Below are positions 17,981 to 27,885 of a stretch of DNA of 64,000 bases, piece by piece. The stretch comes from CAIYRG01 sp965247505. GTDB lineage: Bacteria; Pseudomonadota; Alphaproteobacteria; Micropepsales; Micropepsaceae. The stretch is from NCBI GenBank assembly GCA_965247505.1, contig OZ252020.1:310001-374000 (forward strand), in the 5' to 3' direction. The position numbers and the translations under genes are program-made. Under the pieces are notes generated by a model that had not been told where the DNA came from, searched no databases, and saw nothing but the letters and a program-made list of their open reading frames with translations. Each line of letters opens with the position of its first letter. Within the stretch, counting starts at the first letter, position 1.

Positions 17981-18933
17981 TCATGCCACTGCGCCTTCCC
18001 TTGTGCATTGGAACTCGGTGCCATCCATCCACATGCGGTGCATGACCACAGCCAGTCTGCGTGCCAGCGCCACGATCGCCTTCTTCATCCCGCGCTTCTT
18101 GGCGATCTTTATGGCCCAGGCCTTGAGCCAAGACCATCTTGTCGAACGCACCCGCATGATATGAGCCGCCTCGTAGAGCATCGCCCGCACCATCTCGTCC
18201 CCGCACTTCGATATTGCGCCGGATCGGTTGATCTCGCCCGATTGATATTTGGACGGCGTCAGCCCAAATGCCGCCCCAACCGCCTTGGAGTTTTTGAAGC
18301 GGGCCGGCACATCGACACTGGCGCGGAAGGTCAGAGCCACCACAGGGCCGACCCCAGGGATACTCATCAGACGCCTGCAGACCTCATCGTCCCGCACGAT
18401 GGCCAGCAAACTGCGGTGCAGGATGGCGAGCTGATCGCGAAGGACCCGCCGAACGATAAGAAGCGGTTCGACTAAAAGGGCCATATCCGGAAGGTCCGCG
18501 ACAAGCTCCCGAATGCGTGCCTCGAACTTCAGAGCCCCCACCATCCCGACCTTGAGCCCGAAGTTGCGTAAGGTCCCGCGCAGATCGTTGTCGATGGAGG
18601 TAGCCTTCGACTGAAGCAGCTTGCGGTGGGTCAGCAGCATTCGGTGCTTCTGACTGCGTAACGTCTTTACATGCACCGGACGATAGAGCCCCGCCCGCAT
18701 CATCTGCGCCATCCCCCGCGCATCGTTGCGGTCCGTCTTGTTGATCTGGGCCTTCAAGACCGCTCTCATATGCCGGGTCTCGACACAAATCGCCGGCAAG
18801 CCCGCTTCGGCAAGAGCACTGAAGAGCCATTGCGATAAGGGTCCGGCTTCCAATCCGATGCGCTTGAAGTGGTAGCTAGGGTTCGTCAGCACCGGAAGCA
18901 GCGCCTCCGTCTCACTTGCCACCTTCACTTCCC
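17981..18933 (-). pseudogene. IS110-family transposase, N-terminally truncated by IS3
   Basis: About 317 codons of an IS110-type DEDD recombinase. Visible are IGLEAGPLSQWLFSALAEAG, KTDRNDARGMAQMMRAGLYR (DEDD domain) and the transposase_20 region with the catalytic-Ser surroundings (MSIPGVGPVVALTFRASVDVP ... PSKYQSGEINRSGAISKCG). About 30 N-terminal residues, including the first catalytic Asp, are missing where IS3 copy B2 begins at 18934, so it should be inactive. The frame continues into antisense IS3 sequence only as a junction artefact. Confidence 0.88.
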
Positions 18934-18994
18934 TGGACCCTGCTGACGAAAGTGGAGACGTCCTGCGATAGGATTTTGATCGCAGGAGGGGCAA

Positions 18995-19291
18995 ATGTCG
19001 AAGCAGAATGGGAACAAGGGCCGGCGGTTTGATCGGGCCTTCAAGGAAGAAGCCGTCCGTCTTTTACAGACGAGCGGGCGCAGGCAGCGGCAGATAGCAG
19101 GAGATCTTGGGATCAGCGTCAGCGCGCTCGGCCGCTGGGTCGCAGAATTGCGTGAGGAGGATTTGCTTTCCGGTCCGCATGAGGATGCAGCGAAGGAGAT
19201 TACCCGCCTACGCCGAGAGCGTGATCTGGCCCGTCAGGAACGTGATCTCCTAAAAAAAGCGCTGACCTTCTTCGCCAGGGAAAGTCGATGA
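18995..19291 (+). CDS. IS3 OrfA (B2)
   Basis: 98 residues, differing from the B1 copy by one residue near the C-terminus (KKALTFFARESR instead of KKALAFFARESR). Helix-turn-helix plus coiled coil; the stop overlaps the orfB start (ATGA). Confidence 0.92.
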   Translation: MSKQNGNKGRRFDRAFKEEAVRLLQTSGRRQRQIAGDLGISVSALGRWVAELREEDLLSGPHEDAAKEITRLRRERDLARQERDLLKKALTFFARESR

Positions 19292-20151
19292 GGTTCCGGT
19301 TCATCGACGCGGAGAGGGCCGGGTTGGCGATGCCGATATTCCGCCTGTGCAGACTGCTGCAGGTCAGCGTCTCAGGCTTCTACGCTTGGCGCAATCGCGG
19401 CCCAAGCCAGCGACAGCTCGATGACATGGTTCTACTCGCCCATGTCCGGGCAGCCTTTCGGCGCAGCCGCGAGAGCTACGGTGCAGAGCGGGTCCATCAC
19501 GAGCTTGCCGAGAATGGGATCGAGGTTGGACGCCATAGGGTGGCTCGGCTGATGCGGGGAAATGGGTTGTCTCCAAAACGGAAACAGAAGTTCAAAAAGA
19601 CGACGGACAGCCAGCACAACAAGGCCATCGCATCGAACCTTCTCGACCAGAACTTCTCCGCCGAGGCACCCAACGAGAAATGGGCTGCCGACATCAGCTA
19701 TATCTGGACGGCACAGGGCTGGCTGTACCTGGCCGTCATGCTCGACCTCTACTCCCGGCGCGTCATCGGCTGGGCCGTGGGCGCTCGCATGACCAGCGAC
19801 CTGCCGCTCAGGGCGCTTAACCGTGCTATCGGGCTGCGCCAACCTGGCGCCGGTGTGATCCACCATAGCGATCGGGGAAGCCAGTACTGCTCAGACGCAT
19901 ACCAGGCGCGCCTCGGTGAACTCGGTTTCCTCGCCTCAATGAGCGGTAAGGGAAATTGCTATGATAACACCGTCGTCGAGACCTTCTTCCAAACCATCAA
20001 GTCAGAACTGATCTGGAGGACTGCGTTCATGTCAAGAAGCCAAGCTGAAACTGCCATAGCCGGATACATCGACGGGTTCTATAATCCAGTCCGTCGGCAC
20101 TCGACGCTGGACTTCACAAGCCCCGTCAAATTCGAGGCAGAAGCAATGTAA
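19288..20151 (+). CDS. IS3 OrfB, DDE transposase (B2)
   Basis: 287 residues. A C-to-T change turns the Gln codon after KFEAEAM into TAA and removes the last three residues found in B1. Other differences include NTVVETFFQ for NAVVETFFK, next to the catalytic Glu. The DDE acids remain, so it may still be active. Confidence 0.9.
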   Translation: MRFRFIDAERAGLAMPIFRLCRLLQVSVSGFYAWRNRGPSQRQLDDMVLLAHVRAAFRRSRESYGAERVHHELAENGIEVGRHRVARLMRGNGLSPKRKQKFKKTTDSQHNKAIASNLLDQNFSAEAPNEKWAADISYIWTAQGWLYLAVMLDLYSRRVIGWAVGARMTSDLPLRALNRAIGLRQPGAGVIHHSDRGSQYCSDAYQARLGELGFLASMSGKGNCYDNTVVETFFQTIKSELIWRTAFMSRSQAETAIAGYIDGFYNPVRRHSTLDFTSPVKFEAEAM

Positions 20152-20188
20152 ACGGTGTAGGGCGCCTCCACTTTTCCTGGATGGGTCC

Positions 20189-20569
20189 GAGCAGCTCACC
20201 TATCGCTATACCAACGAAGAGGCCGGTAAGATGCTGCGCCGCTATTGGACGGCTGCCTGTCAGGCGTGTGCGCTGAAAAGCAAGTGCACGACGGCTCGGG
20301 AGCGCCGGATCTCACGTTGGGAACACGAAGCCGTCCTTGAGAGAGTTCAGGCGCGGCTCGATCGAAATCCGGGCAAGATGCGCGTGCGCCGCCAGACCGT
20401 GGAGCATCCCTTCGGTACGATAAAGTCGTGGATGGGAGCTACACACTTCCAGATGAAAACGCTCGAGCACGTCGGCACCGAAATGGCGCTGCACGTTCTG
20501 GCCTACAACATGAAACGCGTGATGAAGATTCTTGGCGTTGGCGGATTGATAGAGGCGATCCACGCATGA
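20189..20569 (+). pseudogene. IS1182-family transposase, C-terminal fragment
   Basis: 126 codons enter open from the IS3 end and stop at 20569: YRYTNEEAGKMLRRYWTAAC, a Cys-rich CQACALKSKC block, and RRQTVEHPFGTIKSWMG with the last catalytic Glu. This is the characteristic tail of IS1182-type DDE transposases of about 450-500 residues. The first two thirds are absent from the window. Confidence 0.85.
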
Positions 20570-20968
20570 GACGGGCTCAGGGGGCCCCATAACCCAGCAT
20601 TCTTCGCATCAAGGAGCCGTTAGGCATCTCCGCGGACCGATTTTACTGAATTGGACGCGTCGGGTCGCATAATCCCGCCCCGACCTCCGCTTACGCTACC
20701 AACCACCAGACCCGACCACGTTTTCACACAGCCTGGGTCATAAGCGGACATTTCATGCTGCAGCGCCGGAGTCTGCTTGCGCGGGCAAATCGGACCCCCA
20801 TGCCGCACTGCAATATGGGCCTGCTGACAAAAGCCTTTTGGGCGCCATAGCCCGCTGGCATGGCACGTTTCCTGCTTCGATATGCTTGCTACTGAGCCAG
20901 TACCCCCCAAATTCTCGATTCGGGGCGTTTTGGAAGTCATAGCGGATCAATAGAGGGGATTTTCAGCA
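20570..20968. other. gap without gene before the Flp pilin
   Basis: About 400 bases holding the probable non-coding right end of the IS1182 element and the upstream region of the pilin gene. No convincing coding frame is seen on either strand, and the element's outer boundary could not be located. Confidence 0.4.
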
Positions 20969-21130
20969 ATGGCATTTGTTTCTCGGTTTTTACGCGACGA
21001 TTCGGGCGTAACATCCACCGAATACGGTTTTGTTATCGGCGGCATCGCGCTTTTTCTGGTTACAATTGTCTACCAGCTGGGTGATAGCGCCAACGGAAAA
21101 TACCTCTCTCTCGCCAATGCTTTTTCATAA
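20969..21130 (+). CDS. Flp/Fap-type IVb pilin
   Basis: 53-residue protein MAFVSRFLRDDSGVTSTEYG followed by a hydrophobic stretch FVIGGIALFLVTIVYQLG and NGKYLSLANAFS. This is the standard Flp pilin layout: short basic leader, a Glu-Tyr pair a few residues into the hydrophobic segment, and one membrane helix. GAGGGG lies about 10 bases before the ATG. Flp subunits are cleaved by a TadV-type prepilin peptidase and polymerised by Tad machinery for adhesion. No tad or cpa genes are in the window, so this is an orphan pilin or belongs to a locus cut away by the neighbouring IS joint. Confidence 0.82.
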   Translation: MAFVSRFLRDDSGVTSTEYGFVIGGIALFLVTIVYQLGDSANGKYLSLANAFS

Positions 21131-21252
21131 GTCGCAACGCCTTAGCACCGTGCGCCCATTATAGGACAGTCTGCTGATGAAACGGCCCCGACGAACACGC
21201 GAAATCTAAACCGACCCTGCTGAGGGTTCGCATTGCTCAGAACCGCCAGCAA

Positions 21253-23682
21253 TTAATTGTCCTGCACGCCCGCTTCCATCGGGCCGACATTTTCCTCGAT
21301 CCATTCGAGAATGACCTGCGCGATCTCGTCGCTGTTTTCTTCGAACATCATCATATGCCCATTGCCGTGAATGCCGAGCTCGTCCAGTGAGATGTGATCG
21401 ACCGCGACGCCCGCCTGTTCGAGATATTGCACATTGCAGTGATTATAGCCGGTGTAGAAGGAAGCCGGCGCGCGTAAACTCATGATTGGTCGCTCGCCAA
21501 GAATGGGAAGCGTTCGTGCAGGCTCCTGCTGCCGCCAACAGCGCGCATAATCGGACGCTTGCGCAATTTCTTCCTGCTCGAATTCCAATGGCGAATCTTC
21601 GGTGACGGCCGGAACATATTCAAACGGCGTATAGCCAAGGCCGTATTGTTTCACCCGCGGAATATCGCGGTAGTGATCTTGCTCATTATGCTGCCAGGCT
21701 TCTTCCCAACCGACCCCAAAGCGCTGCGCGCTCGAGCGCACGACGATCTGATGCACGGGCGGGCCCGATGGCTCTGCCGCTGCAATGGCTTTGATGTGAT
21801 CGGGACGAATTTGCGCCAGCGGCCAGGCCAGAGCGCCGGATTGCGAATGCACCAATAGGATCACAGGGCCAATACGATCCACCAGCGCGGCAAGCGCTTC
21901 AATATTGTTGCGTGATGCCGCCACGCCCATCTGCATGGACGGCGCATCGGAAGCCCAATATTGATCGAATGTGGGGTCGCCCGGCATGCCCTCGCCCGGC
22001 CATTGGGTGTGAAGCGCCGCTTGCGGCCACGCGCCATAATTTTCCTGCGAAGTAAATTTCTCAAGCACATAGGTCAGAGATTGCTCATCGCTCGGGCCGT
22101 AGACTTCAGGCGTATAGGGCGAACGTCCGCGCCCCACTTGATCGGCGCTGTAGACCGCATAGCCGCGCCGCAGAAAATATTGCGCCCAACCCTCGCGCCC
22201 ATCTGCAGTCGAGCGCCAGCCCGCACCGGTTTGGCCGCCGCCATGCACCATTAGGATGGGAAAGGGATGGGTTTGCTGCGCGGGGATTTGATACTCGACA
22301 TAGATCTGCCAGATCATGTGTTGGCCAGGATTGGCATCGTCATAGTGCCCGCCGGCATAGAAATTGCCCTCATCTGCAAGCTCAAGTGGTGGTTTCGTAT
22401 TTTGCGGGTCGCGGGCTGCAATGATTTCGCCTTCCTCGAGCGGTGTGACATTTTCCTCGAGCCAATCGACGACGATTTGCGCCACTTCATCGCTGTTTTT
22501 CTCCAGCATCAGCATGTGGCCATTTCCGGTAATGCCGAGATCGGCGAGTTTTATAAAATCCACATCAGCGCCGGCCTGCTGCAAATATTGTACGTCGCAA
22601 TGATTATAGCCGGCGTAGAAAGACGCCTCGCCTTCTATGATCATGATCGGCCTTCCGCCGACATCGACGAGTTGACGCGCGGGCTCGGCTTGGCGCCAGC
22701 AGCGTGAAAGATCGCGCTGTTGCGGTGCATCTTCCTGGACAAACTCCAATGGAGATTCGTCTGTTACTTCGGGCAAATATTTCTACGGGATCCGCGTGAG
22801 CCCATAAGCCTTTAAAGCCGGGTTATCGCGGTAGTAATCGTCTTCGGTCTGCTGAATGGTTTCTTCCCAGCCGCGGTCAAAGCGCTGCGCGCTTCGCACG
22901 ACCACGTCATGCACCGGCGGACCATAGGGCTCGGCAGCGACAATGGCTTTGACCAAATCTGGCCGCTCTTGGGCCAATGGCCAGGCATAAGCGCCCGATT
23001 GCAAATGCACCAAAAGGATCGATGGCCCAACGCGGTCAAGCAATGCCGTCAGCGCATCAACATTCATCTGCGCCCGCTCGGCCCGGCGTTCCATGCTGGG
23101 GACCGAGCCCGACCAATATTGATCGAACACTGGATCGCCCGGCATGCCGGTGCCGAGCCATTGCGTATGTAAGGCCGCCTGGGGCCAGAGCTCGTAATTT
23201 TCCTGCGAGGTAAATTTTTGCAGGACATATTCCCGCGATTGCGATGTGCGCTCACCATAGATTTCTTCGAAATAGGGCGAGCGTCCGCGTCAGACTTGAT
23301 CGACTACATAGACCGCATAACCCTGACGCAGAAAATATTGCGCCCAGCCGGGCCGGCCGTCGGGCGTTGAAAACCAGGTCGCACCGTGAACGCCGCCGCC
23401 ATGCACCAGTACGATCGGAAAGGGATGGCGTAAATCTTCCGGGATGCGATACTCGACATAGATCTGGCCGATGAAATGTGCATTGGCGTACTCGGTGTCG
23501 TACTGGCCGCCGGCGTAGAAATTGCCTTGCTCGGCCAGCACAATCGTTGGTAGCGCAATCGCGGTTTGTGTTTGACTTCGTTCTGTTTGCGCGCCCTCGG
23601 TGACATTTTGAAAGCGCAGCACCGCAAATGCCGCCGCTATGACGACAACCCCTATGACCGCAAGCGAAGCCAAAGATTTCAT
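21253..23682 (-). pseudogene. tandem two-domain alpha/beta-hydrolase, interrupted by two in-frame stops
   Basis: One frame of 810 codons encodes two homologous alpha/beta-hydrolase domains of about 400 residues each, after a membrane anchor (MKSLASLAVIGVVVIAAAFAV). Each domain has an oxyanion-type HGGG motif, a YAVY-x-x-DQV strand, a nucleophile region (LLVHxQSGA) and, where visible, a C-terminal GNGHM His. Domain 1 carries TGA at 23290-23292, where domain 2 has Gly (DQVGRGRSP), and TAG at 22783-22785 near the linker. Its nucleophile motif reads HLQSG where domain 2 has HSQSG, so the catalytic Ser is Leu. Domain 2 (from about 22776) is open and has a complete triad, but has no signal of its own. 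The reaction is unknown; esterase-like. Confidence 0.78.
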
Positions 23683-23955
23683 GCCTAGTGCCCCTATTTG
23701 TTTTGCGCCTCGGCCCGCACCCAATTTTGAGGGTATTTCTAGCAAAGAATACACCTCTTGCCGCGAAAATATCTCAAACCAAGCCGGGAGCACCCGATCA
23801 CGCTCCCCTGCGCTCGGCATGGCATCTGGTTTGCTGATGCTGGTGCTAGATCATGGCTTTCCAATGCCATAATCTCATCCAACCGCCGATACAAAATTTC
23901 GTCTAGGCGGCGCCACGATAAAGCCTTCCGCGAGATTGAAGAGGTTCCTGTCATT

Positions 23956-25656
23956 ATGAGATCGTCGGCAAACTTGATCTACGTGCTTTACGGCTGCGTC
24001 CTGCTCGGCCTTGCAGGATGTGATTCTTCGGACGAAGGGAATGCGGTCGCGCCGGACATGATCCTCTTCAACGGCAAGATCGTGACCGTCGATGCAGAAT
24101 TTTCCTATGCCGAGGCCCTTGCCATCACGGGCGAGCGCTTTTCCACGGTGGGCTCGAGCGAAGAAATTCTTGCAATGGTGGGACCCGATACCGAACAAAT
24201 CGATCTTGTCGGCAGAACGGTTTTTCCGGGTTTGATGGATAATCATCTTCACAATGCGGGTGGCGGCCCTGGCGTCGATCTATCGCGCACGCGCACGATG
24301 GAAGAAGCCCTCGATGCCATTGCCGCGCGCGTCGCCGAGAGCGAGGCTGGTGAGCTCATCCTGACCAATCGGGACTGGCACGAAGCGCAGCTGGCAGAGC
24401 AGCGGCTCCCCTTACGCCGTGATCTTGATGCCGTCGCGCCGGACAATCCCGTAATCGTCATACGCGGGGGGCACGAATATATTCTCAACAGTTTGGCGCT
24501 TTCCCGGTGGAACATCGACGAGACCACGGCTAGCCCTGAAGGCGGTCAGATCAGCCTCTATCCGGACGGGACACTCAACGGCGAATTGCTGGACCGCGCC
24601 CGCTTGCTTGTTGATCTACCACCGGCGCCCGAGCAGACACTCGACGAGCAAATCGAAGATCGTCTCGCGCAATATGAACGGCTTCACGCAGCCGGGCTGA
24701 CCAGCATTCGCCATCCCAGCGGTTCGATCGAGGAATATCGCCTGTTGCAAGAAATGCAGCGCCGTGGCGAGTTGACCATGCGAATCACCCATTTGCTTCG
24801 CCTGCGCGACGTGAACAACCCAGATGAAATCCGCCAAAGGCTAGAGACCTGGGATGTGCAGCCCAGAGAGGGCGATGAATGGCTGAAGAATGGCGGGATC
24901 AAGCTTGGCGTCGATGGGGGCTTTGAAGGCGGCTGGATGCGCGAGCCCTACGCCGCGCCTTGGGACCAAGACGGCACTTATTACGGGATCAACACAACCG
25001 AGCCTGAAAACTATTTGATGACTGTCCAAGAGCTGAATCGTCTTCAATGGCCGGTCTCGACCCATGCGGTGGGCGATGCGGCAATCGATCTTGTGCTCGA
25101 TGTCTATGAGAAAGTGAATGCCGAGCAATCGATCGTTGGAAAGCGCTGGTCCATCGAGCACGGGTTTATCCCGGCGATGGATCATTTCCCGCGTATTCGT
25201 AATTTGGGCCTGACAATCTCGGCGCAGAACCATCTTTATGTGGCGGGACCCAGTCTGGACAAATATTGGGGCCGTGCGCGCGCCGATTGGGTAACACCGG
25301 TGCGCACCTATCTCGATGAAAATATTCCGGTCTCCGGCGGCACGGACGCATCGGTCGTCCCCTTTCCGCCTCTATGGGTCCTTTATCATTTCATAACCAG
25401 GGATACGATCACGGGCGGCGTTTTTGGAGCAGACCAGGCGATTACGCGCGAAGAAGCGGTGCGCCTTACCACCATCAGCAACGCTCATCTTACATTCGAG
25501 GAAGACAGCAAAGGATCAATCGAGAGCGGCAAACATGCCGATCTGGTTGTCCTTGCAGACGACATCATGACATGTCCTGAAACTTGCATCCGCGATGCGG
25601 ATGTCGTGATGACTATGGTTGGCGGGAAAATCGTGTATGAGAATCCGAACTATTAG
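23956..25656 (+). CDS. YtcJ-like amidohydrolase lipoprotein
   Basis: 566 residues from the ATG at 23956. A lipoprotein signal (LIYVLYGCVLLGLAGC, lipobox LAGC) anchors it to a membrane. The amidohydrolase_3 fold shows ADMILFNGKIVTVD-type strands, a metal-binding FPGLMDNHLHNAGGG (HxH), STHAVGDAAIDLVLD, IEHGF, and the late Asp in SGGTDASVVPFPP. Relatives such as N-substituted formamide deformylase and YtcJ hydrolyse amide or formamide bonds. A longer in-frame extension upstream is ignored because it would bury the lipobox. It diverges from the tandem hydrolase gene, with both starts within about 270 bases. Confidence 0.85.
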   Translation: MRSSANLIYVLYGCVLLGLAGCDSSDEGNAVAPDMILFNGKIVTVDAEFSYAEALAITGERFSTVGSSEEILAMVGPDTEQIDLVGRTVFPGLMDNHLHNAGGGPGVDLSRTRTMEEALDAIAARVAESEAGELILTNRDWHEAQLAEQRLPLRRDLDAVAPDNPVIVIRGGHEYILNSLALSRWNIDETTASPEGGQISLYPDGTLNGELLDRARLLVDLPPAPEQTLDEQIEDRLAQYERLHAAGLTSIRHPSGSIEEYRLLQEMQRRGELTMRITHLLRLRDVNNPDEIRQRLETWDVQPREGDEWLKNGGIKLGVDGGFEGGWMREPYAAPWDQDGTYYGINTTEPENYLMTVQELNRLQWPVSTHAVGDAAIDLVLDVYEKVNAEQSIVGKRWSIEHGFIPAMDHFPRIRNLGLTISAQNHLYVAGPSLDKYWGRARADWVTPVRTYLDENIPVSGGTDASVVPFPPLWVLYHFITRDTITGGVFGADQAITREEAVRLTTISNAHLTFEEDSKGSIESGKHADLVVLADDIMTCPETCIRDADVVMTMVGGKIVYENPNY

Positions 25657-25781
25657 GAATTACGTAGGGGCGTGGGCGCCGAAAAAACAATTTTCTTGCC
25701 GATAGGTTGTCCATTCGAGGCCATACTGTGGTCACATGGTCAAAAACCGTAACCCAGCGGAAACACAGGAGCTAGAAGAGC

Positions 25782-26057
25782 ATGCGCATGTTTGTTATCG
25801 AGCGGGATATTCCCGAGGTTGGTTCCTTCGAACGCGAGCAGCTTCGCGCTGCGTCACAAAAATCTAATGAAGTGCTCCGCGAGCTTGCGCCCAAAATTCA
25901 GTGGCAGCATTCTTATGTTGCCGGTAACAAAACCTTCTGCATTTATCTCGCCGAGAGCGAAGACCTGATCCATAAGCATTCGGAAATGTCAGGTTTTCCG
26001 GCCACGAAGGTGACCGAGATAAAGCGCATGATCGACCCGACCACGGCGAATGGCTGA
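25782..26057 (+). CDS. DUF4242 small protein
   Basis: 91 residues matching the DUF4242 ferredoxin-like fold: MRMFVIERDIPEVGSFER, then IQWQHSYVAGNKTFCIYLAESEDLIHKHSEMSGFP. The His, Cys and His-rich positions fit a family whose structurally known member binds nickel. GGAG is followed by AGAAGAGC before the ATG. It sits alone between the amidohydrolase and the convergent amidase; function unknown. Confidence 0.8.
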   Translation: MRMFVIERDIPEVGSFEREQLRAASQKSNEVLRELAPKIQWQHSYVAGNKTFCIYLAESEDLIHKHSEMSGFPATKVTEIKRMIDPTTANG

Positions 26058-26108
26058 GGCATAAATCTCAAAGCGAACGCAATGCTAGCGCTGAGATGTC
26101 CGCGCAGA

Positions 26109-27719
26109 TCAAGGAGCAGCGGATAGGGGCGGTGTGGTTGCGGGTGGGCGGCGATGTTTTGTTGCTTGCTCATAGGCATAGGCAAAGCGAAGGAGCATCC
26201 CTTCGCTGAACTCTCGGCCCATAAGCTCGAGCCCCACGGGTAGATCATCCTCCGTGAAGCCTGCCGGCACGCTGATTGCGGGGAACCTCATGAGCGGGGC
26301 AAAGCGCCGATTGTTACCGATATTATAAGCATCGTCTGTGTTCGCATTGGTAAGAACATCATCGGCAATTTTTGCTGGCTGATGATCATAGGTCGCGTAG
26401 AGAAGCGCATCGAGATTGGCTTCGGCCATAAGAATAAGCACAGATCGGCGCACCTCTTCGGTTCTCTGTTGAACCACAAGACGCGCGGGATCCAAAGGCG
26501 TGCGGCCTACCAGATTTATAAAGCGTGCCGCGCGCCAGGGTATGACTTTCCCGGTGAGTAGAATTTCCCCAAGGCTTGAGACCGGCGCGTGAGGAAACCC
26601 CGCCAAATAATCATTGACAGCCTGCTCGGTCTCGAACCTGTTCGCACCATAAATCGAATCGACCAGTTCGAGCTGCGCAATCTCCACGGGATCGACGATT
26701 TCGGCGCCGAGTGAGGCGATATCGTCTATTGCGCGGTCCATCACTGCCCACACTTTCCTATAGTCCTCGGAATCCGGATCCGTTCGCGGGCCCATGGGCT
26801 GACGGATAACGCCGATGCGCGCACCGGCTAAACCGTCCTCATCGAGAAAATCCCTATAGCTCACCGGGACCCGCCCGACTGAATATGCGGTCACCGGATC
26901 GTTGGGGTCATAACCCGCGAGCACATCCAAAAGGATCGCCGCATCCGTCACTGTTCGGGTCATCGGACCGAGGGTATCGACGGAAGGCGTGGCAGGCATC
27001 ATTCCAAAGCGGCTCACCAAGGGCACGCTTGGTCGTAATCCCACCAGATTGCTAACCGCGGCAGGCCCCCTAACCGAGCCTCCGGTATCCTCGCCAATTC
27101 CGACCATGCCAAAATTCGCCGCGATACCAGAAGCTGTGCCGCCCGAAGAGCCGCTCGGGTTGCGCGTGGGATCATAGGCATTGCGGGTAATGCCATAGGC
27201 CGAGCCGACATAGCGCGATGCGAACTCGCCCATATTCGTTTTGGCGAGAATGATTGCGCCAGCTTCATTCATCCGGGTGACGATGGTGGCATCACGCCCT
27301 GAGACGAATCCGGCGAAGACAGCCGAACCATAGGTGGTCGGCATATCCCGGGTTTCAACTTGATCTTTGAGCAGTACCGGAACGCAGTGCAGCGGGCCAA
27401 CCAGCCCCGACGCATCGAATGCGGCATCAAGCGCGTCCGCTTCCTCAAGCGCGTTGGTGTTAATGTGCTGGATGGCGTTAAGCGACGGCCCTTGCTTGTC
27501 GTAAACTTCGATCCGGGAAAGATAACCCTCGACGAGGGCGCGGCATGTAATCTCGCCAGAAGCCAATGATCTGTGCAAATCGCCAATACTTGCTTCGATC
27601 AACTGAAAACTCTGCGCGTTCGAGACGCCGGTCGCGAGCAGCAAACCGGCCAGCGTCCAAGCGGTCAAATTGATACTGGCGCCAACCTGGCTTGCCCGTC
27701 CCGAGCCGATCCCCATCAT
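26109..27719 (-). CDS. exported amidase-signature family protein
   Basis: 536 residues from the ATG at 27719; an upstream alternative at 27800 would add 27 residues before the signal peptide. The signal is INLTAWTLAGLLLATGVSNAQ. The Ser-cisSer-Lys triad is visible: Lys in VLLKDQVETRDMP, the Gly/Ser loop NPSGSSGGTASGIAANFGM, and the nucleophilic Ser in IGEDTGGSVRGPAAVSNLVG. Periplasmic amidases of this class hydrolyse carboxamides. Together with the adjacent amidohydrolase it suggests amide scavenging. The C-terminus is enriched in Pro/Thr (HRRPPATTPPLSAAP). Confidence 0.88.
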   Translation of the reverse strand: MMGIGSGRASQVGASINLTAWTLAGLLLATGVSNAQSFQLIEASIGDLHRSLASGEITCRALVEGYLSRIEVYDKQGPSLNAIQHINTNALEEADALDAAFDASGLVGPLHCVPVLLKDQVETRDMPTTYGSAVFAGFVSGRDATIVTRMNEAGAIILAKTNMGEFASRYVGSAYGITRNAYDPTRNPSGSSGGTASGIAANFGMVGIGEDTGGSVRGPAAVSNLVGLRPSVPLVSRFGMMPATPSVDTLGPMTRTVTDAAILLDVLAGYDPNDPVTAYSVGRVPVSYRDFLDEDGLAGARIGVIRQPMGPRTDPDSEDYRKVWAVMDRAIDDIASLGAEIVDPVEIAQLELVDSIYGANRFETEQAVNDYLAGFPHAPVSSLGEILLTGKVIPWRAARFINLVGRTPLDPARLVVQQRTEEVRRSVLILMAEANLDALLYATYDHQPAKIADDVLTNANTDDAYNIGNNRRFAPLMRFPAISVPAGFTEDDLPVGLELMGREFSEGMLLRFAYAYEQATKHRRPPATTPPLSAAP

Positions 27720-27885
27720 TCTCCCAGCTCCGCGCAATACGACTTCGCACAGTCTATCTTGGCTTGCGGCATTATTATACCAAGCAGATTGACTGATCAT
27801 GCCGGCTTTTGGTCAAACGCGCGCATTGGTTCGTCGGAATGTGGTGAACCGCTTAGACAAGCATCCAATTACCGATAGCAGCGGA

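Larger units (their letters stand above)
18934..20188 (+). mobile_element. IS3-family element, copy B2
   Basis: Near-identical to B1 and in the same orientation. The last base of the right terminal repeat differs (GGGTCCG instead of GGGTCCA). It is flanked by a truncated IS110 on the left and a truncated IS1182 on the right, with no target duplication, so it marks a rearrangement joint. Confidence 0.92.

Noticed and set aside
17981..18994. Full-length 337-residue IS110 transposase
   Set aside because: The first 20 or so residues are antisense IS3 end; the real N-terminus with the first catalytic Asp is missing.
23290..23292. TGA as selenocysteine in the hydrolase
   Set aside because: The aligned residue in the sister domain is Gly and a second, different stop (TAG) follows, so decay is simpler.
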